Source: Phycisphaerales bacterium (GTDB lineage Bacteria; Planctomycetota; Phycisphaerae; Phycisphaerales; UBA1924). Taken from it: a DNA stretch of 64,000 nucleotides. Where the stretch lies: positions 62,001-126,000 of the forward strand of contig JAFIFZ010000079.1 of NCBI GenBank assembly GCA_020831775.1. Direction: 5' to 3'. Below are positions 31,078-41,006 of the stretch, piece after piece. Every line of letters begins with the position of its first letter. Positions within the stretch are counted from its first letter, which is position 1. Position numbers and translations under genes: made by a program. The notes beneath the pieces were generated by a model. It made no database searches, was not told the DNA's origin, and saw only the letters and a list, made by a program, of their open reading frames with translations.

Positions 31078-32136
31078 ATGCTCTGCAATACCGCCCGATC
31101 GATCCTGATGCTCGCGATGGTCTGCCTGATTGGCGTGGGGTGCGCCCCGCAGCAGCGGGCGGTCGAGGCGGGGCCGCGGATCGGCGACCCGGCGCCGCGG
31201 GTGGGCGATGAGATCATGGTCGCCGGGCGGATGTTCCACACCGGGGCGCCGGTGGTGCTCTGGTTCGACCCCGGGGGGTACGACGCGTACCGGGTGGAGC
31301 GTCGGTTCGTCCCGCTCGACCAGGCGTCGTGGGCGGAGTCGAGCTCGGTGCTGCGGTCGCCCAACCGCTACAGCACGCGCCGCGTCGGCATGAGCCCCGA
31401 GGACCAGGAACGCACCCGGCACGGCAACTGGACGCTCGACGATGTGCGCACGCATGTCGATCAGTTCGTGATCCATTACGATGTCTGCGGCGTCAGCCGC
31501 CGGTGCTTCCGTGTGCTGCACGATCTGCGGGGGCTGTCGGTGCACTTCATGCTGGATATCGACGGGACGATCTACCAGACGCTGGATGTGCAGGAACGGG
31601 CGTGGCACGCGGGCACGGCCAACGACCGCTCGGTGGGCATCGAGATCGCCAACATGGGCGCGTACCGCGACCCCGACGACCGCACCCTCCGCCAGTGGTA
31701 CGCGCGTGACGAAGAGGGCACTCGGATCACGATCCCGGGTTCGCTCGGCGACGGGGGCGTGCGCACGCCGGGGTTTGTGGGCAGGCCCTCGCGCCCCGAG
31801 CCGGTCAGCGGCGAGATCCACGGGACCACGCTGCATCAATACGACCTGACCGACGAGCAGTACGAGTCGCTCATCAAGCTCACCGCGGCGCTGCACCTGG
31901 CGCTGCCGGGGATCGAGCTCGACTACCCGCGCGAGAGCGACGGCTCGCAGGGGACGCGCGAGCTGACGCAGGAGGAGTACGACAGCTTCGGTGGCCTGAT
32001 CGGTCATTATCACATCACGCGGGGCAAGATCGATCCGGGCCCGGCGTTCGACTGGGACCGCGTGGTCGAGGGGGCGCGGGCGATCGTCTCTGATCGGGCC
32101 CGCGAGGGCGCCCGCTATGTGCGGGGCGGGCGTTGA
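31078..32136 (+). CDS. N-acetylmuramoyl-L-alanine amidase lipoprotein (Amidase_2)
   Basis: A 352-residue exported lipoprotein (lipobox IGVGC, Cys22). The amidase domain of AmpD/PGRP type covers about residues 110-330. Zinc ligands and catalytic residues are visible: His in QFVIHYDVCG, and the C-terminal set GHYHITRGKIDPGPAFDW (His, Lys, Asp as in AmpD). FMLDIDGTIYQTLDVQERAW and NDRSVGIEIANMG match the fold core. It hydrolyses the bond between MurNAc and the stem peptide. An extra insertion before the last ligands (residues 210-260) is longer than in AmpD. AGAAGG lies 8 bases before ATG 31078. Divergent from lysA, and followed after 10 bases by the GH38 gene. Confidence 0.88.
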   Translation: MLCNTARSILMLAMVCLIGVGCAPQQRAVEAGPRIGDPAPRVGDEIMVAGRMFHTGAPVVLWFDPGGYDAYRVERRFVPLDQASWAESSSVLRSPNRYSTRRVGMSPEDQERTRHGNWTLDDVRTHVDQFVIHYDVCGVSRRCFRVLHDLRGLSVHFMLDIDGTIYQTLDVQERAWHAGTANDRSVGIEIANMGAYRDPDDRTLRQWYARDEEGTRITIPGSLGDGGVRTPGFVGRPSRPEPVSGEIHGTTLHQYDLTDEQYESLIKLTAALHLALPGIELDYPRESDGSQGTRELTQEEYDSFGGLIGHYHITRGKIDPGPAFDWDRVVEGARAIVSDRAREGARYVRGGR

Positions 32137-32146
32137 GCACAGCATC

Positions 32147-35100
32147 ATGACACCCCCCACCGAACTGCAACGCTGGATCGGGCGCTTCGAGGCGTACCTG
32201 CGTGAGGTGATCTCGCCCGCGGTGTACGCCGACCGCGAGCCGTTGCGGGTTGGGGCACATCTGTGCGAGGGTTCTCCATCGCCGGCGGATGCCGAGAGGT
32301 TTGACTTTGAGCCCGTCGAGCCGGGCTGGCGCTGGGGCCCGGCGTGGCGGACCTGCTGGTTCAGGCTCGAAGGCGTCGTGCCCGAGCGGTTCGACGCGGG
32401 AACCGGGCGGACGGTGGTGCTGCGCTTCAGCACGGGGACGGAGGGGCTGGTCTATCTCGACGGCAGGCCCGTGCAGGGCGTGGATGTGAACCGCGATCGC
32501 GTGCGCCTTGAAGGCGTTTCGCCCGGAAAGCCGGTCAGCGCCCTGGTCGAATCGGTCTGCGTGCATCCGTGGGGCGCGAGCGTCTTTGACTGGGACACCG
32601 CCGAGACGAAGGCGCGCTGGACGGACCGCGAACCGGGGAGGCTGGAGGTTTCGGAGCTGGCGCTGCTCGACGAGGGCGTGCTGCGCCTGTCGCGGGCGTT
32701 CGGCTTTGCGATCGCGCTGCTGAAGGAGTTGCCCGAGCGGACGCCGAGGGCTGGAGAGCTCTGCCGCGCGTTGCGTGAGGCGGTGACGACGCTCGACGAC
32801 ACCGACATCGCCTCGGGCGCCGGTGACGCCGCCGCTCACATCGAATCCGCGCTGTCGCGCGGTGCATCGCCCTCGGCGACCGAGTGCGTCGCGGTCGGGC
32901 ACGCGCACATCGACACGGCCTGGCTCTGGACGCTCGAAGAGAGCCGGCGCAAGTGCCTGCGTTCCTTCAGCAATGTGCTGCGCCTGATGGAAGTCGACCG
33001 GGCGTTCTGCTTCCTCTGCTCGCAGGCGCAGCACTACGCGTGGGTCGAGGAGGACTCGCCGGAGCTGTTTTCGCAGATCGCCCGGCGCCTCAGGGAAGGT
33101 CGATGGGAGCCGGGCGGGGGCATGTGGGTCGAGCCGGACACCAACGCCCCCAGCGGCGAATCGCTGATCCGCCAGCTCCAGCACGGTATCGCGTACTGGA
33201 CGGACCGGTTCGGCGAGATGGGCGGGCAGCGCCACCTGTACCTGCCCGACACCTTCGGATTTGCGGCGTGCTTGCCGCAGATCATGAAGCTCGGCGGGCT
33301 GGACACCTTCATCACCAACAAGCTGCACTGGAACGACACGACGGAGTTCCCGCACACCACCTTCCGCTGGGTCGGGCTCGGCGGGCATGGTGTGCTGGCG
33401 CACGTGACGCCCGGGGGCGATTACAACTCAACGCTCTCGCCCAAGGAGCTGCGCAAGGGCGAGGCGAGAGCGGCAGAGCAGCTCGACGGCGCCGCGGACC
33501 TCTGGCTGCAGCCGTTCGGCTTTGGCGACGGGGGCGGCGGGCCGACCGAGGAGATGCTCGGCAACGCCCGACTCGCGGCGGCGTGCGAAGGCCTGCCCCG
33601 CGTGAGGTTCGGCACAGCCCGGGAGCTTTGCAAAGACCTGCACGACCACGCCGAGGCGATCGAAAACACGGGGCGGGCGCTGCCGGTCTGGCGGGGCGAG
33701 CTCGACCTTGAGTACCACCGCGGCACGCTGACGAGCCAGCGCGAGATTAAATGGTTCAATCGGGCGTGCGAGGATTCGCTGCGCCTCGCAGAACTCGTCG
33801 TGTTCTTTGGACCCGAGCCGCTGGAGCAGCAAGACGCCAAGCGGCTGCACGCCCGGCTGGACAAGCTGTGGAAGATGCTGCTGCTCAACCAGTTCCACGA
33901 CATCCTGCCCGGTTCGTCGATCGCGCAGGTGAACGAACGGGCGATGGATGATCTCGAAGCGGTGCTCGACGGGGCGGAGACGATCATCGATGAACATGCG
34001 CCGGCGTGGGCCGCGAAGGTCGGCGCCGAACGAGCTTACTTCTGCCCCGCGAGTCAGGCGTGCGTGCTCGATCGGAAGGCCCCTCCGCCGCTTTCGGCCT
34101 TTGCGCCCACGGAGAAGGCGAGAACCAGAACCGTCCGGCTCGATCATGACGCGCGTGAGATCGAGAACGAGCTGGTCAAGGTCGTGTTCGACAAGTGCGG
34201 GCGCATCATCGAGTTCCGCAACAAACAATACGGCTTCGACCTATGCCCGGACGGCCCGACACGATTCCTTGAACACTTCGAAGACCGGCCTCGCACCTAC
34301 GACGCGTGGGAGCTGGAAGAGAACTACACCGACAAACTGATCTGGACAAACGATCAACCAGCAAAGTGTTCTAGCCACATCTTTAACGCCCAGGCAGGTT
34401 TGATTTTCGAGCACACACTCCCCTGCGGCTCGTTTGTCTGCGAGTGTTTCACGCTTCTCTCTGGATTACCGATCTTGGAGATCGAAACGACCGTCGTTTG
34501 GAAGGCATCGGCCCGCGTGCTCCGCGTGCGGATGCCTACCTCACTCGAAGGCGCGTCGGTCCGTCACGGCACGCAGTTCGGCGTGCTCAACGATGAAGCG
34601 ACACGCAACACACCGCGCGACAGAGCCCGGTTCGAACGCTGCGGCCACCGCTTCAGCGAGCTGCGTCAGACCGGACGCGTCTTCACGCTCCTCGACGACG
34701 GGACGATCCTCGGACGATCGGCCGATGGATCGGAGCTCGGCCTCACGCTGCTCCGCGCCTCGAACTGGCCCGACCCCAACGCCGACCGGGGCGAGTACGT
34801 CTTCCGAACCGGGCTTTGGCTGCACGACGGCAGCGCACCCACAACGCGGGTCGCCGAGCGGTTCGCCAGACCGATGCAAGACTTTCTGGATAACTCGCCG
34901 TACAGGTTGAGCGGCGCGTCGTGGGCGCCCTTCTCGATTCAGGCCGTCAGCGTCGAGGTCGCCGCAGCGACCGGATTGCCCGACGGCACGCTCCGCCTGC
35001 GCCTCGTCGAGACCGAGGGCCTGGAACAGCCCTGCAAGATCGAGTGGAACATCCCCGCATCGGAGGTCGAGGGGGTCGACCTGCTCGACCGACCCTCCCC

Positions 35101-35188
35101 CGTCGACCACCTCCAGCACGACGGCGACGAGACGAGCTTCATGATCAAGCCGTTCCAGATCGTGACGCTGAAAGTCGTTCGCGGCTGA
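32147..35188 (+). CDS. GH38 alpha-mannosidase
   Basis: A 1013-residue glycosidase, usual length for the family. The N-terminal beta domain covers about residues 1-240. The catalytic domain starts with AVGHAHIDTAWLWTLEESRR (zinc ligands His and Asp); the nucleophile region is YLPDTFGFAACLPQIMKLGG; LNQFHDILPGSSI is the helical-domain motif. The C-terminal beta domains include ENELVKVVFDKCGRIIEF. It removes alpha-linked mannose from glycans or mannosylglycerate-like compounds. No signal peptide, so cytoplasmic. It starts 10 bases after the amidase stop with only a weak ribosome-binding site, which suggests readthrough translation in one operon. Confidence 0.92.
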   Translation: MTPPTELQRWIGRFEAYLREVISPAVYADREPLRVGAHLCEGSPSPADAERFDFEPVEPGWRWGPAWRTCWFRLEGVVPERFDAGTGRTVVLRFSTGTEGLVYLDGRPVQGVDVNRDRVRLEGVSPGKPVSALVESVCVHPWGASVFDWDTAETKARWTDREPGRLEVSELALLDEGVLRLSRAFGFAIALLKELPERTPRAGELCRALREAVTTLDDTDIASGAGDAAAHIESALSRGASPSATECVAVGHAHIDTAWLWTLEESRRKCLRSFSNVLRLMEVDRAFCFLCSQAQHYAWVEEDSPELFSQIARRLREGRWEPGGGMWVEPDTNAPSGESLIRQLQHGIAYWTDRFGEMGGQRHLYLPDTFGFAACLPQIMKLGGLDTFITNKLHWNDTTEFPHTTFRWVGLGGHGVLAHVTPGGDYNSTLSPKELRKGEARAAEQLDGAADLWLQPFGFGDGGGGPTEEMLGNARLAAACEGLPRVRFGTARELCKDLHDHAEAIENTGRALPVWRGELDLEYHRGTLTSQREIKWFNRACEDSLRLAELVVFFGPEPLEQQDAKRLHARLDKLWKMLLLNQFHDILPGSSIAQVNERAMDDLEAVLDGAETIIDEHAPAWAAKVGAERAYFCPASQACVLDRKAPPPLSAFAPTEKARTRTVRLDHDAREIENELVKVVFDKCGRIIEFRNKQYGFDLCPDGPTRFLEHFEDRPRTYDAWELEENYTDKLIWTNDQPAKCSSHIFNAQAGLIFEHTLPCGSFVCECFTLLSGLPILEIETTVVWKASARVLRVRMPTSLEGASVRHGTQFGVLNDEATRNTPRDRARFERCGHRFSELRQTGRVFTLLDDGTILGRSADGSELGLTLLRASNWPDPNADRGEYVFRTGLWLHDGSAPTTRVAERFARPMQDFLDNSPYRLSGASWAPFSIQAVSVEVAAATGLPDGTLRLRLVETEGLEQPCKIEWNIPASEVEGVDLLDRPSPVDHLQHDGDETSFMIKPFQIVTLKVVRG

Positions 35189-35214
35189 AGACGGGCTGAG
35201 CGGGCTGCACAGGC

Positions 35215-36903
35215 TTAGGGGCGGAACACAGACTCGCCCCGCTCCCAGGGCCAGGCCAGCGGCATGCCGCCGGCGATCAGCATCCGCTGCACCTCCGCGG
35301 TGCGCACGCCCAGGTCGCACGCGTCGGCGGGCGTGCGGTTTTCGAGCACGCACCACGCCGCGAGCGTTCCCGCGGCTTCCCCGATCATCCACTCGCAGGC
35401 GTGCGTCCGCGTCGCGCCGTTGACGACATGGCTCACCCCCAGACACTTGCCCCCCGAGACCAGATTCCCGCCCCCCACAGGCACAAGCGATCGCAGCGGC
35501 ACACGGAAAGGCGAGCACGCGACATACACCGACTGACGCCCCGAGCACGAAGGATGCAGATCGATCGGGTAGTGGCCGATCGCGACGCTGTCTGCAAAGA
35601 GCTCGCCGACGCCCCACGGGTTTTCAAGAGCCGACTCGGCATCGACACCGGCCGCGGCGCCCGACTCGGACCTTTGCTTTGTGCCGATGTGTCCCTCATG
35701 CATCACGAGCATGGCCTTGAGGCGGCGCGGCTCGCGGATGTAGGGGGCCATGGCGAAGCCGTCGTCGGTGCCGAGCTCGTCGCCTCGCAGGCGCAGCCCC
35801 GGGTAGCCATTGCCCCCGTCGTGGCGCGGCGCTTCGGTCTGCATCCAGTAGAGGAACGAGCGGGCCTGCTCACGCGCCTCGCGTGCGGCTTGCGGGTCGC
35901 TCCCGCCCGATGGCTTGAGCAGAGCCGAACCCCAGTAGTCCATCTGCACGCAGTTGATCAGCGAGACCTCCGGCGGGGGAGGGCCCATGCCGCGGTCGGG
36001 CCCGGCGAAGTGGATCGACCGGTCGACAATGCGCCGGTAGCGCCAGAGTTCGAGTTCGCCCGCTTTCGGCTCGTCGGGCCAAGGGACCAACGGCAGATCG
36101 AGCCGGCCCGCGTCGTTGTGGCTCGGGACGGTCCACGAGAAGAGCGGTCCAGTCCAGGGCGTTTCGCCCTCGCGCATCTGGGGCGTGAAGTCTCGCCAAC
36201 GGCGGTACGCGTCCGGCTCGGGAATCGTGCAGTCCTCGCCCGGGCGGTGCTCGATCGCGAAGCAGTGGGAAAACCCCTGCTGGTCGAAGGGGTCGGTCTC
36301 ATCGCCCGTGGGCGTGGTTTCCGGGGCGTGCAGCTCGCCGAAGACGCGGCGCGACTCGCCCCCGAGCGCAAAGGGGATCGAGGCGAGTTCGAGCAGGTCG
36401 CCGGTTTCTGTCGCGTCGATGACGATCGGCGCTTCGATGGTCCGTTCCGAATAGTCCGAACGATTGCGGAAAGTAACCGAGCGGACGCGCCCGCGGTCGG
36501 CGTCTGCGCCGATCGGCTCCAGCCCGATCAGCACCGTGATGGAGCCCGCGTGCTCGGCGAGCATCTCGCGCATGACACCGTGGAAGACGCGGGGCTCGGC
36601 GCACAGGCGGCTGACCCATCCGCCGCCGGGGTTGAGTGTTTCGTTCGCCGAAGCCTCGGGCGTCAGCGAACGGTTGTCACTGTACCAGCGCCGGACGTGA
36701 CGCCGCAGCTCGGCGTACAGACGCGACGCGCCGAACGACTCGACCCATCGGTTTTCATCTGGCGGGACGCCCTGGGAGGTGAACTGCCCGCCGACCCATT
36801 GGTGAGGCTCGGTCACGACGCACTTGACGCCGGCGCGCGCGCAGGCGAGCGCCGCCGCGACGCCTCCCGCCCCGCCACCGACGATCAGCACCTCGGTTTT
36901 CAT
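35215..36903 (-). CDS. FAD-dependent oxidoreductase
   Basis: A 562-residue flavoprotein of the FAD_oxidored type often found in planctomycete sugar-use loci. The N-terminal dinucleotide fold is MKTEVLIVGGGAGGVAAALA. Next come EPHQWVGGQFTSQGVPPDEN, the family's APIVIDATETGDLLELA, and the C-terminal VGGGNLVSGGKCLGVSHVVN with SCSGRQSVYVA. Substrate is unknown; context suggests a sugar or sugar acid imported by the ABC transporter. The ATG at 36903 overlaps the stop of the permease gene (ATGA). It is the last gene of the six-gene sugar operon and converges with the GH38 gene. Confidence 0.86.
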   Translation of the reverse strand: MKTEVLIVGGGAGGVAAALACARAGVKCVVTEPHQWVGGQFTSQGVPPDENRWVESFGASRLYAELRRHVRRWYSDNRSLTPEASANETLNPGGGWVSRLCAEPRVFHGVMREMLAEHAGSITVLIGLEPIGADADRGRVRSVTFRNRSDYSERTIEAPIVIDATETGDLLELASIPFALGGESRRVFGELHAPETTPTGDETDPFDQQGFSHCFAIEHRPGEDCTIPEPDAYRRWRDFTPQMREGETPWTGPLFSWTVPSHNDAGRLDLPLVPWPDEPKAGELELWRYRRIVDRSIHFAGPDRGMGPPPPEVSLINCVQMDYWGSALLKPSGGSDPQAAREAREQARSFLYWMQTEAPRHDGGNGYPGLRLRGDELGTDDGFAMAPYIREPRRLKAMLVMHEGHIGTKQRSESGAAAGVDAESALENPWGVGELFADSVAIGHYPIDLHPSCSGRQSVYVACSPFRVPLRSLVPVGGGNLVSGGKCLGVSHVVNGATRTHACEWMIGEAAGTLAAWCVLENRTPADACDLGVRTAEVQRMLIAGGMPLAWPWERGESVFRP

Positions 36904-37715
36904 CCCTTCACCGCCCCGGCAAACAGGCTCGGCTTGAGCCAGCGTTCCATCGCGAGGAAGAAGACGACGATCGGCACCAGCGCCAGCACGCTGCCCGCGT
37001 ACGCGTAGCGCGGGTTGGTGGCGAACTGGCCCAGCAGCTCGTTGATCGCCAACGGCAGGGTGTACTTTTCGGGGCTGTTGAGCACGACAAGCGGCCAGAG
37101 CAGGTCGGACCACGCCGCGATGATGCTGAAGAGCGCGAGCGTTGCGAGCGTCGGGGCTGAGAGCGGGATCATGACATTCCACCAGGTGCGCAAGGGCCCG
37201 GCGCCGTCGATGCGCGCCGCCTCTTCCAGTTCCCATGGCACCTGCAAGAACGCCTGGCGGCAGAGGAAGATCCCGAACGCCGAGACGCCGAAGGGCACGA
37301 CGAGCGCCGCCAGCGTGTCGAACATCCCCATCCCCGCGACGATGCGGAAGAGGGGGACGACGATGACCTGCTCGGGGATCATCGTCGTCGCGAGGATGAG
37401 GACGAAGCAGATGTCGCGCCCGCGGAAGCTCATCCGGGCGAGGGGGTAGGCCGCGAGGGCCGCGAGGAGCACATTGAGCCCGGCGCGGGAGAAGGTGACG
37501 AGCACGCTGTTGAGCGTGGCCGAGGCGAGGCCGCCCTCGGCCCAGGCGCCGCGGAAGTTGTTCAGCGTGAAGCCGCCCCCGACGGAGCGGAGGTCGGCGT
37601 CGGCGGGCTGGACCGCGATCATCGCCAGCCAGATCGCCGGGACGATCGCCAGCGCCACCAACGCAAGGGCGCAAACGATGCGGAGGGCGACGAGCCAAGG
37701 GGGCGTGCGGCTCAC
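36900..37715 (-). CDS. Carbohydrate ABC transporter permease (MalG type)
   Basis: A 271-residue inner-membrane permease with six predicted spans (LVALRIVCALALVALAIVPA; VLVTFSRAGLNVLLAALAAY; ICFVLILATTMIPEQVIVVP). The EAA motif that contacts the ATPase is EEAARIDGAGPLRTWWNVMI. It pairs with the MalF-type permease upstream to import a sugar or oligosaccharide. The start is GTG 37715, overlapping the stop of the previous gene (GTGA); the long open frame upstream is not coding. No ATPase gene lies in the operon. Confidence 0.93.
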   Translation of the reverse strand: MSRTPPWLVALRIVCALALVALAIVPAIWLAMIAVQPADADLRSVGGGFTLNNFRGAWAEGGLASATLNSVLVTFSRAGLNVLLAALAAYPLARMSFRGRDICFVLILATTMIPEQVIVVPLFRIVAGMGMFDTLAALVVPFGVSAFGIFLCRQAFLQVPWELEEAARIDGAGPLRTWWNVMIPLSAPTLATLALFSIIAAWSDLLWPLVVLNSPEKYTLPLAINELLGQFATNPRYAYAGSVLALVPIVVFFLAMERWLKPSLFAGAVKG

Positions 37716-38650
37716 GGGCGTCCCCCCTTCACAGCGCCCGTCAGGCGCAGGTTGATCACACTGAACACCAGGATGATCACAAAGAGCACCAGCCCCATCG
37801 CGCAGGCGAGCCCGAAGTCGCCCGTGCCCTGCACGAACGCGACCTCGTAGACCAGCGGGACGACTGTTTGGTGCTCGATCGGCGTGCCCTTGATGGTGAT
37901 GAACAGTTCGTCGAAGACCTTGAGGGCCGAGATGGAACTGATGATGCCCACCAGCACGACGACCGGCCAGATCGTGGGCAACACGACCGCGAAGAACGAA
38001 CGCACAGGCCCGGCCCCGTCGAGCGCACAGGCCTCTTCGAGCTCCTTGGGCACCGCCAGCAGGCCGGCGATGAAGATCATCATGTAGAAGCCGAAGCCCT
38101 TCCAGAGCGTGACGGTCATGGCCGTGATGAGCGTCCAGGGGCGCTGGGTCAGCCAGCCGATCGGGTCGAGGCCGGCGAGGGCGATGATGCTGTTGATCAG
38201 GCCCTGGTCTTCGAAGAGCAGTCGCCAAGCGACGGCCGCGACGATCGTCGGCGTCACGACCGGCAGGAAGAAGAGCAGGCGGAGCCAGCGTCCGGTACGG
38301 ATGCTGCTGCGGACGATCAACGCCGCGGCGAGGCTCAGCAGGATCAGCGCCGGCGTGACGAGAAGGTAGATGAAGCTGTTGAGCAGGCACCACCAGAAGC
38401 GATCGTCGGCGAGGACGCGCTTGTAGTTGTCCAGCCCGACGAACTCTGGGGGCGAGAACGCGGTGTAGGTGGTGAACGAGTAGTAGACCACCTGCAGGAA
38501 CGCGCCGACAAAGAAGACCCCGAGCACCACGAGCGCAGGCAGCATGAAGAGGTAGGGCGTCAGCGATCCGGGGCGCAGCGAAAAACGGCGCCGGACGGGC
38601 GAGGTGGCCTGCGCTAGCCCCCCCGCCGTTGAACCGACGGGCGCGCTCAC
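37712..38650 (-). CDS. Carbohydrate ABC transporter permease (MalF type)
   Basis: A 312-residue permease with six predicted spans (YLFMLPALVVLGVFFVGAFL; FIYLLVTPALILLSLAAALI; LRLLFFLPVVTPTIVAAVAW). The EAA motif is EEACALDGAGPVRSFFAVVL. It forms the heterodimeric channel with the MalG-type permease. The GTG start at 38650 overlaps the TGA of the binding-protein gene (GTGA). The N-terminus has about 25 extra residues before the first span, as is usual for this subunit type. Confidence 0.93.
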   Translation of the reverse strand: MSAPVGSTAGGLAQATSPVRRRFSLRPGSLTPYLFMLPALVVLGVFFVGAFLQVVYYSFTTYTAFSPPEFVGLDNYKRVLADDRFWWCLLNSFIYLLVTPALILLSLAAALIVRSSIRTGRWLRLLFFLPVVTPTIVAAVAWRLLFEDQGLINSIIALAGLDPIGWLTQRPWTLITAMTVTLWKGFGFYMMIFIAGLLAVPKELEEACALDGAGPVRSFFAVVLPTIWPVVVLVGIISSISALKVFDELFITIKGTPIEHQTVVPLVYEVAFVQGTGDFGLACAMGLVLFVIILVFSVINLRLTGAVKGGRP

Positions 38651-40041
38651 TGACTGCCTCCCGCGATCCCCGCGCGGGGGCCGGGATTGGGGATCGCGTC
38701 GATCGAGGCTGGGGGCGAGCCTTCTCTCTGGCGCTTCTCGTCCGCGTCGCGGAGGATGCGTCGCCAGCGATCGTCGGCGCGGGCCATCGCCTCGGCGACC
38801 GGCACGCCGTCGAGCATCGCCCGCTTGATCTGGTCTTCCAGCGTGCGTCGGAGGTCGGGCCAGGTCTCCAGCGAGGGCGTGAACGCGACGGCGTGGCGCA
38901 GCTCTTCGGCCGCGAGCGACCGGGCCAGCGCGATCCGCGCCTGCGCCCCCTCCGCCTCGGCGGGGGGATCGAAGAGCGGGTCGTCGAGCACCTCGGGCGT
39001 GCTTGGCAAGACCGTCGCCTTGCGGCAGAGTGCGAGCTGGCTCTCGGGCCCGGTCAGATGCCAGGCGAGGGCGGCCGCGAGTTCGGGATGCTTCGAGGCG
39101 TTGGTCACGCTGACGACCATCGTTGCGATGTGGGCCCGCCCGAGCGAGCCGGTGACCGCGGGCTTGACCTCCGTGACCTCAAAGACGCTGGGGGCCTCTG
39201 TCTGGATGCGTCCGAGGAAGTTCGCGCCGGTATTGATCGCCGCGAGACGCCCGGTCTGGAACATCTCGATGAGGTGGGCGTGCCCGTCGGTCGCGGACTG
39301 GCGGGGCAGGTCGCCTCTGCGGTACGCCTCGATCCAGTCTGCAACGAACGCGACGGCCTCGGGATCGGTCAGCGCCGGCTCCAGACGCCCGCCAGCGTCG
39401 ACGCGCAGCAGGGGCAGGCCCTCCTGGAGCATCATCATCGCGATGTCCGACTCGTGCCCGAGCGGGATCGAGAAGAGGAATCGGCCCGTCGTCTCGCGAA
39501 ACGGCCCGGCCTGCTCGCGGAGTGTCGCCCAGTCTTCGCCCAGGGTCTCAGGCGTCAGCCCGCCCCGGGCGAGCAGGTCGGTGTTGACCAGGAGCGTCTG
39601 TGTCGTGAGGTACCAGGGCAGCGCGAGCAGGCGGCCCTCGATGCGGCCGATCCGCAGCGCCCCTTCCAGATACACCTCTGTCGGGTCGCCGGGCAGCAGG
39701 CCTTCCAGGTCCGCGAAGGCGCCCGCCGCGGCGAAGCGGGCGAAGCTCCGGTCGCTCATGTTGACAACATCGGGGGCTCGTCCGGCGGCGGCCGTCGCGA
39801 TGAGCTTGCGGTCGACCGCCTCGAAGGGCAGATCGACCCAGCGGACGCGGACGCCGGGGTGCTCACGCTCGAACGCCTCGATGCGTTCGGCCATGTACTC
39901 GTTGAAGGCGGGGCGGAGCGCGAGCGTCCAGAGCTCAAGCTCGGTCTTGCCGTCGTCACGCCCGCAGCCCGGCGCGCAGAGGATCCCGCACACGAGAGCG
40001 CAAACCAACGCGAGGACGGATGTGCGGCCTTGACGGGCCAT
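38647..40041 (-). CDS. Sugar-binding lipoprotein of the ABC transporter
   Basis: A 464-residue extracellular solute-binding protein (family 1). The signal peptide ends in a lipobox, CGILCAPGC (Cys26), so it is tethered to the membrane. Family blocks include ELELWTLALRPAFNEYMAER, the sub-domain start VNMSDRSFARFAAAGAFADL, and LALPWYLTTQTLLVNTDLL. It captures the sugar for the two permeases. The tail after residue 420 is long, charged and Pro-rich. It starts 5 bases after the pseudopilin gene stop. Confidence 0.9.
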   Translation of the reverse strand: MARQGRTSVLALVCALVCGILCAPGCGRDDGKTELELWTLALRPAFNEYMAERIEAFEREHPGVRVRWVDLPFEAVDRKLIATAAAGRAPDVVNMSDRSFARFAAAGAFADLEGLLPGDPTEVYLEGALRIGRIEGRLLALPWYLTTQTLLVNTDLLARGGLTPETLGEDWATLREQAGPFRETTGRFLFSIPLGHESDIAMMMLQEGLPLLRVDAGGRLEPALTDPEAVAFVADWIEAYRRGDLPRQSATDGHAHLIEMFQTGRLAAINTGANFLGRIQTEAPSVFEVTEVKPAVTGSLGRAHIATMVVSVTNASKHPELAAALAWHLTGPESQLALCRKATVLPSTPEVLDDPLFDPPAEAEGAQARIALARSLAAEELRHAVAFTPSLETWPDLRRTLEDQIKRAMLDGVPVAEAMARADDRWRRILRDADEKRQREGSPPASIDAIPNPGPRAGIAGGSQ

Positions 40042-40046
40042 CGTGC

Positions 40047-41006
40047 TCAGCGCTCGATCCGTTCGTCGATCTCCGACCAGAGGACCTGATAGGTGCTCTT
40101 GCCGGTGTTGGGGTCGAATAGATCTCGCCCGTTGTGGCTGGCGACATGCCCGTCGGCGAAGCCGAGGTTGGCGTTGCCATTGAGCTTGAAGAAACTGGCG
40201 CGGTCGCGGGGGTGTCTGTAGTAAGGGATGTAGCTGTCGGGTGCGCCGACGGGCTCGGCCTCGGGCGAGCGGGTGCCGCCGAAGGGCTGGAACGCCGCCT
40301 CGCCCGCGAGCACGCCGCTAACGCCGCTGCCCCCGCCGAACCGCTGCCCGGGCAGGCCCTGCGAACCGACCTGCGCGAAAGTGAACCAGGGCGACTCGGG
40401 ATCGCTGGGCTGGGACTGGATGAGCACCCACGCCTCGGCGACCAGCAGCAGGCGGCTGGCGAACATCGCGTCGGCCTTGAACCCGCGCCCGGTCTGGAAC
40501 GAGGAAGCCGGGCTCTGGAGGTTCCGTCCGGGCGGGGTGATCGGCCTGCCCCGGCTGTCGACGGTGGTGAACGCGCTGGCCCAGTGGTTCATCGTGTAGG
40601 CGCGACCGATGTTGCCCGAGACATTCGGGCAGACCATGACGCCCCCGCCGATGGTCTCGGTAATGGTCTGGTTGCCCGCGCCGTCGTTGCCCTTGATCTG
40701 GTTGAGGTAGCGCCCGATGCGGGGCGTCTCGTACCAGTAGATCCCGCGGTTGCCGAACTCGTCGGTCCCGTCGTTGGAGTTGGGCGGGAAGTACTCGTTG
40801 TGGTCGTTGGCGTAGAGGATCAGCGACGAAACGAGCTGTCGCTGGTTGGACTGACAGCGCAGGTTCCTCGCCGCGTCTCGCGCCCCCGCGAGCGAGGGCA
40901 GCAGGATCCCGATCAGCACCGCGATGATGGCGATCACGACCAGCAGTTCGATCAGCGTGAAACCATTGCGGCGTGTGCCGCACGCGCCGTCGCCCGATGC
41001 GATCAT
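40047..41006 (-). CDS. DUF1559 pseudopilin-like protein
   Basis: A 319-residue planctomycete-type protein with a type IV prepilin leader: cleavage after Gly in [20 protein letters not shown], where the Glu at position 5 of the mature protein is kept. A DUF1559-like globular part follows ([20 protein letters not shown], then [13 protein letters not shown], and the late [13 protein letters not shown]). Such proteins form pilus-like or type II secretion pseudopilus subunits, or surface-exposed shafts. It lies between a sugar-responsive regulator (ATGA overlap at its start) and the sugar-binding protein, so it is probably induced with sugar uptake. The start at 41006 has AAGGGAG 8 bases upstream. 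Confidence 0.9.
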   Translation of the reverse strand: MIASGDGACGTRRNGFTLIELLVVIAIIAVLIGILLPSLAGARDAARNLRCQSNQRQLVSSLILYANDHNEYFPPNSNDGTDEFGNRGIYWYETPRIGRYLNQIKGNDGAGNQTITETIGGGVMVCPNVSGNIGRAYTMNHWASAFTTVDSRGRPITPPGRNLQSPASSFQTGRGFKADAMFASRLLLVAEAWVLIQSQPSDPESPWFTFAQVGSQGLPGQRFGGGSGVSGVLAGEAAFQPFGGTRSPEAEPVGAPDSYIPYYRHPRDRASFFKLNGNANLGFADGHVASHNGRDLFDPNTGKSTYQVLWSEIDERIER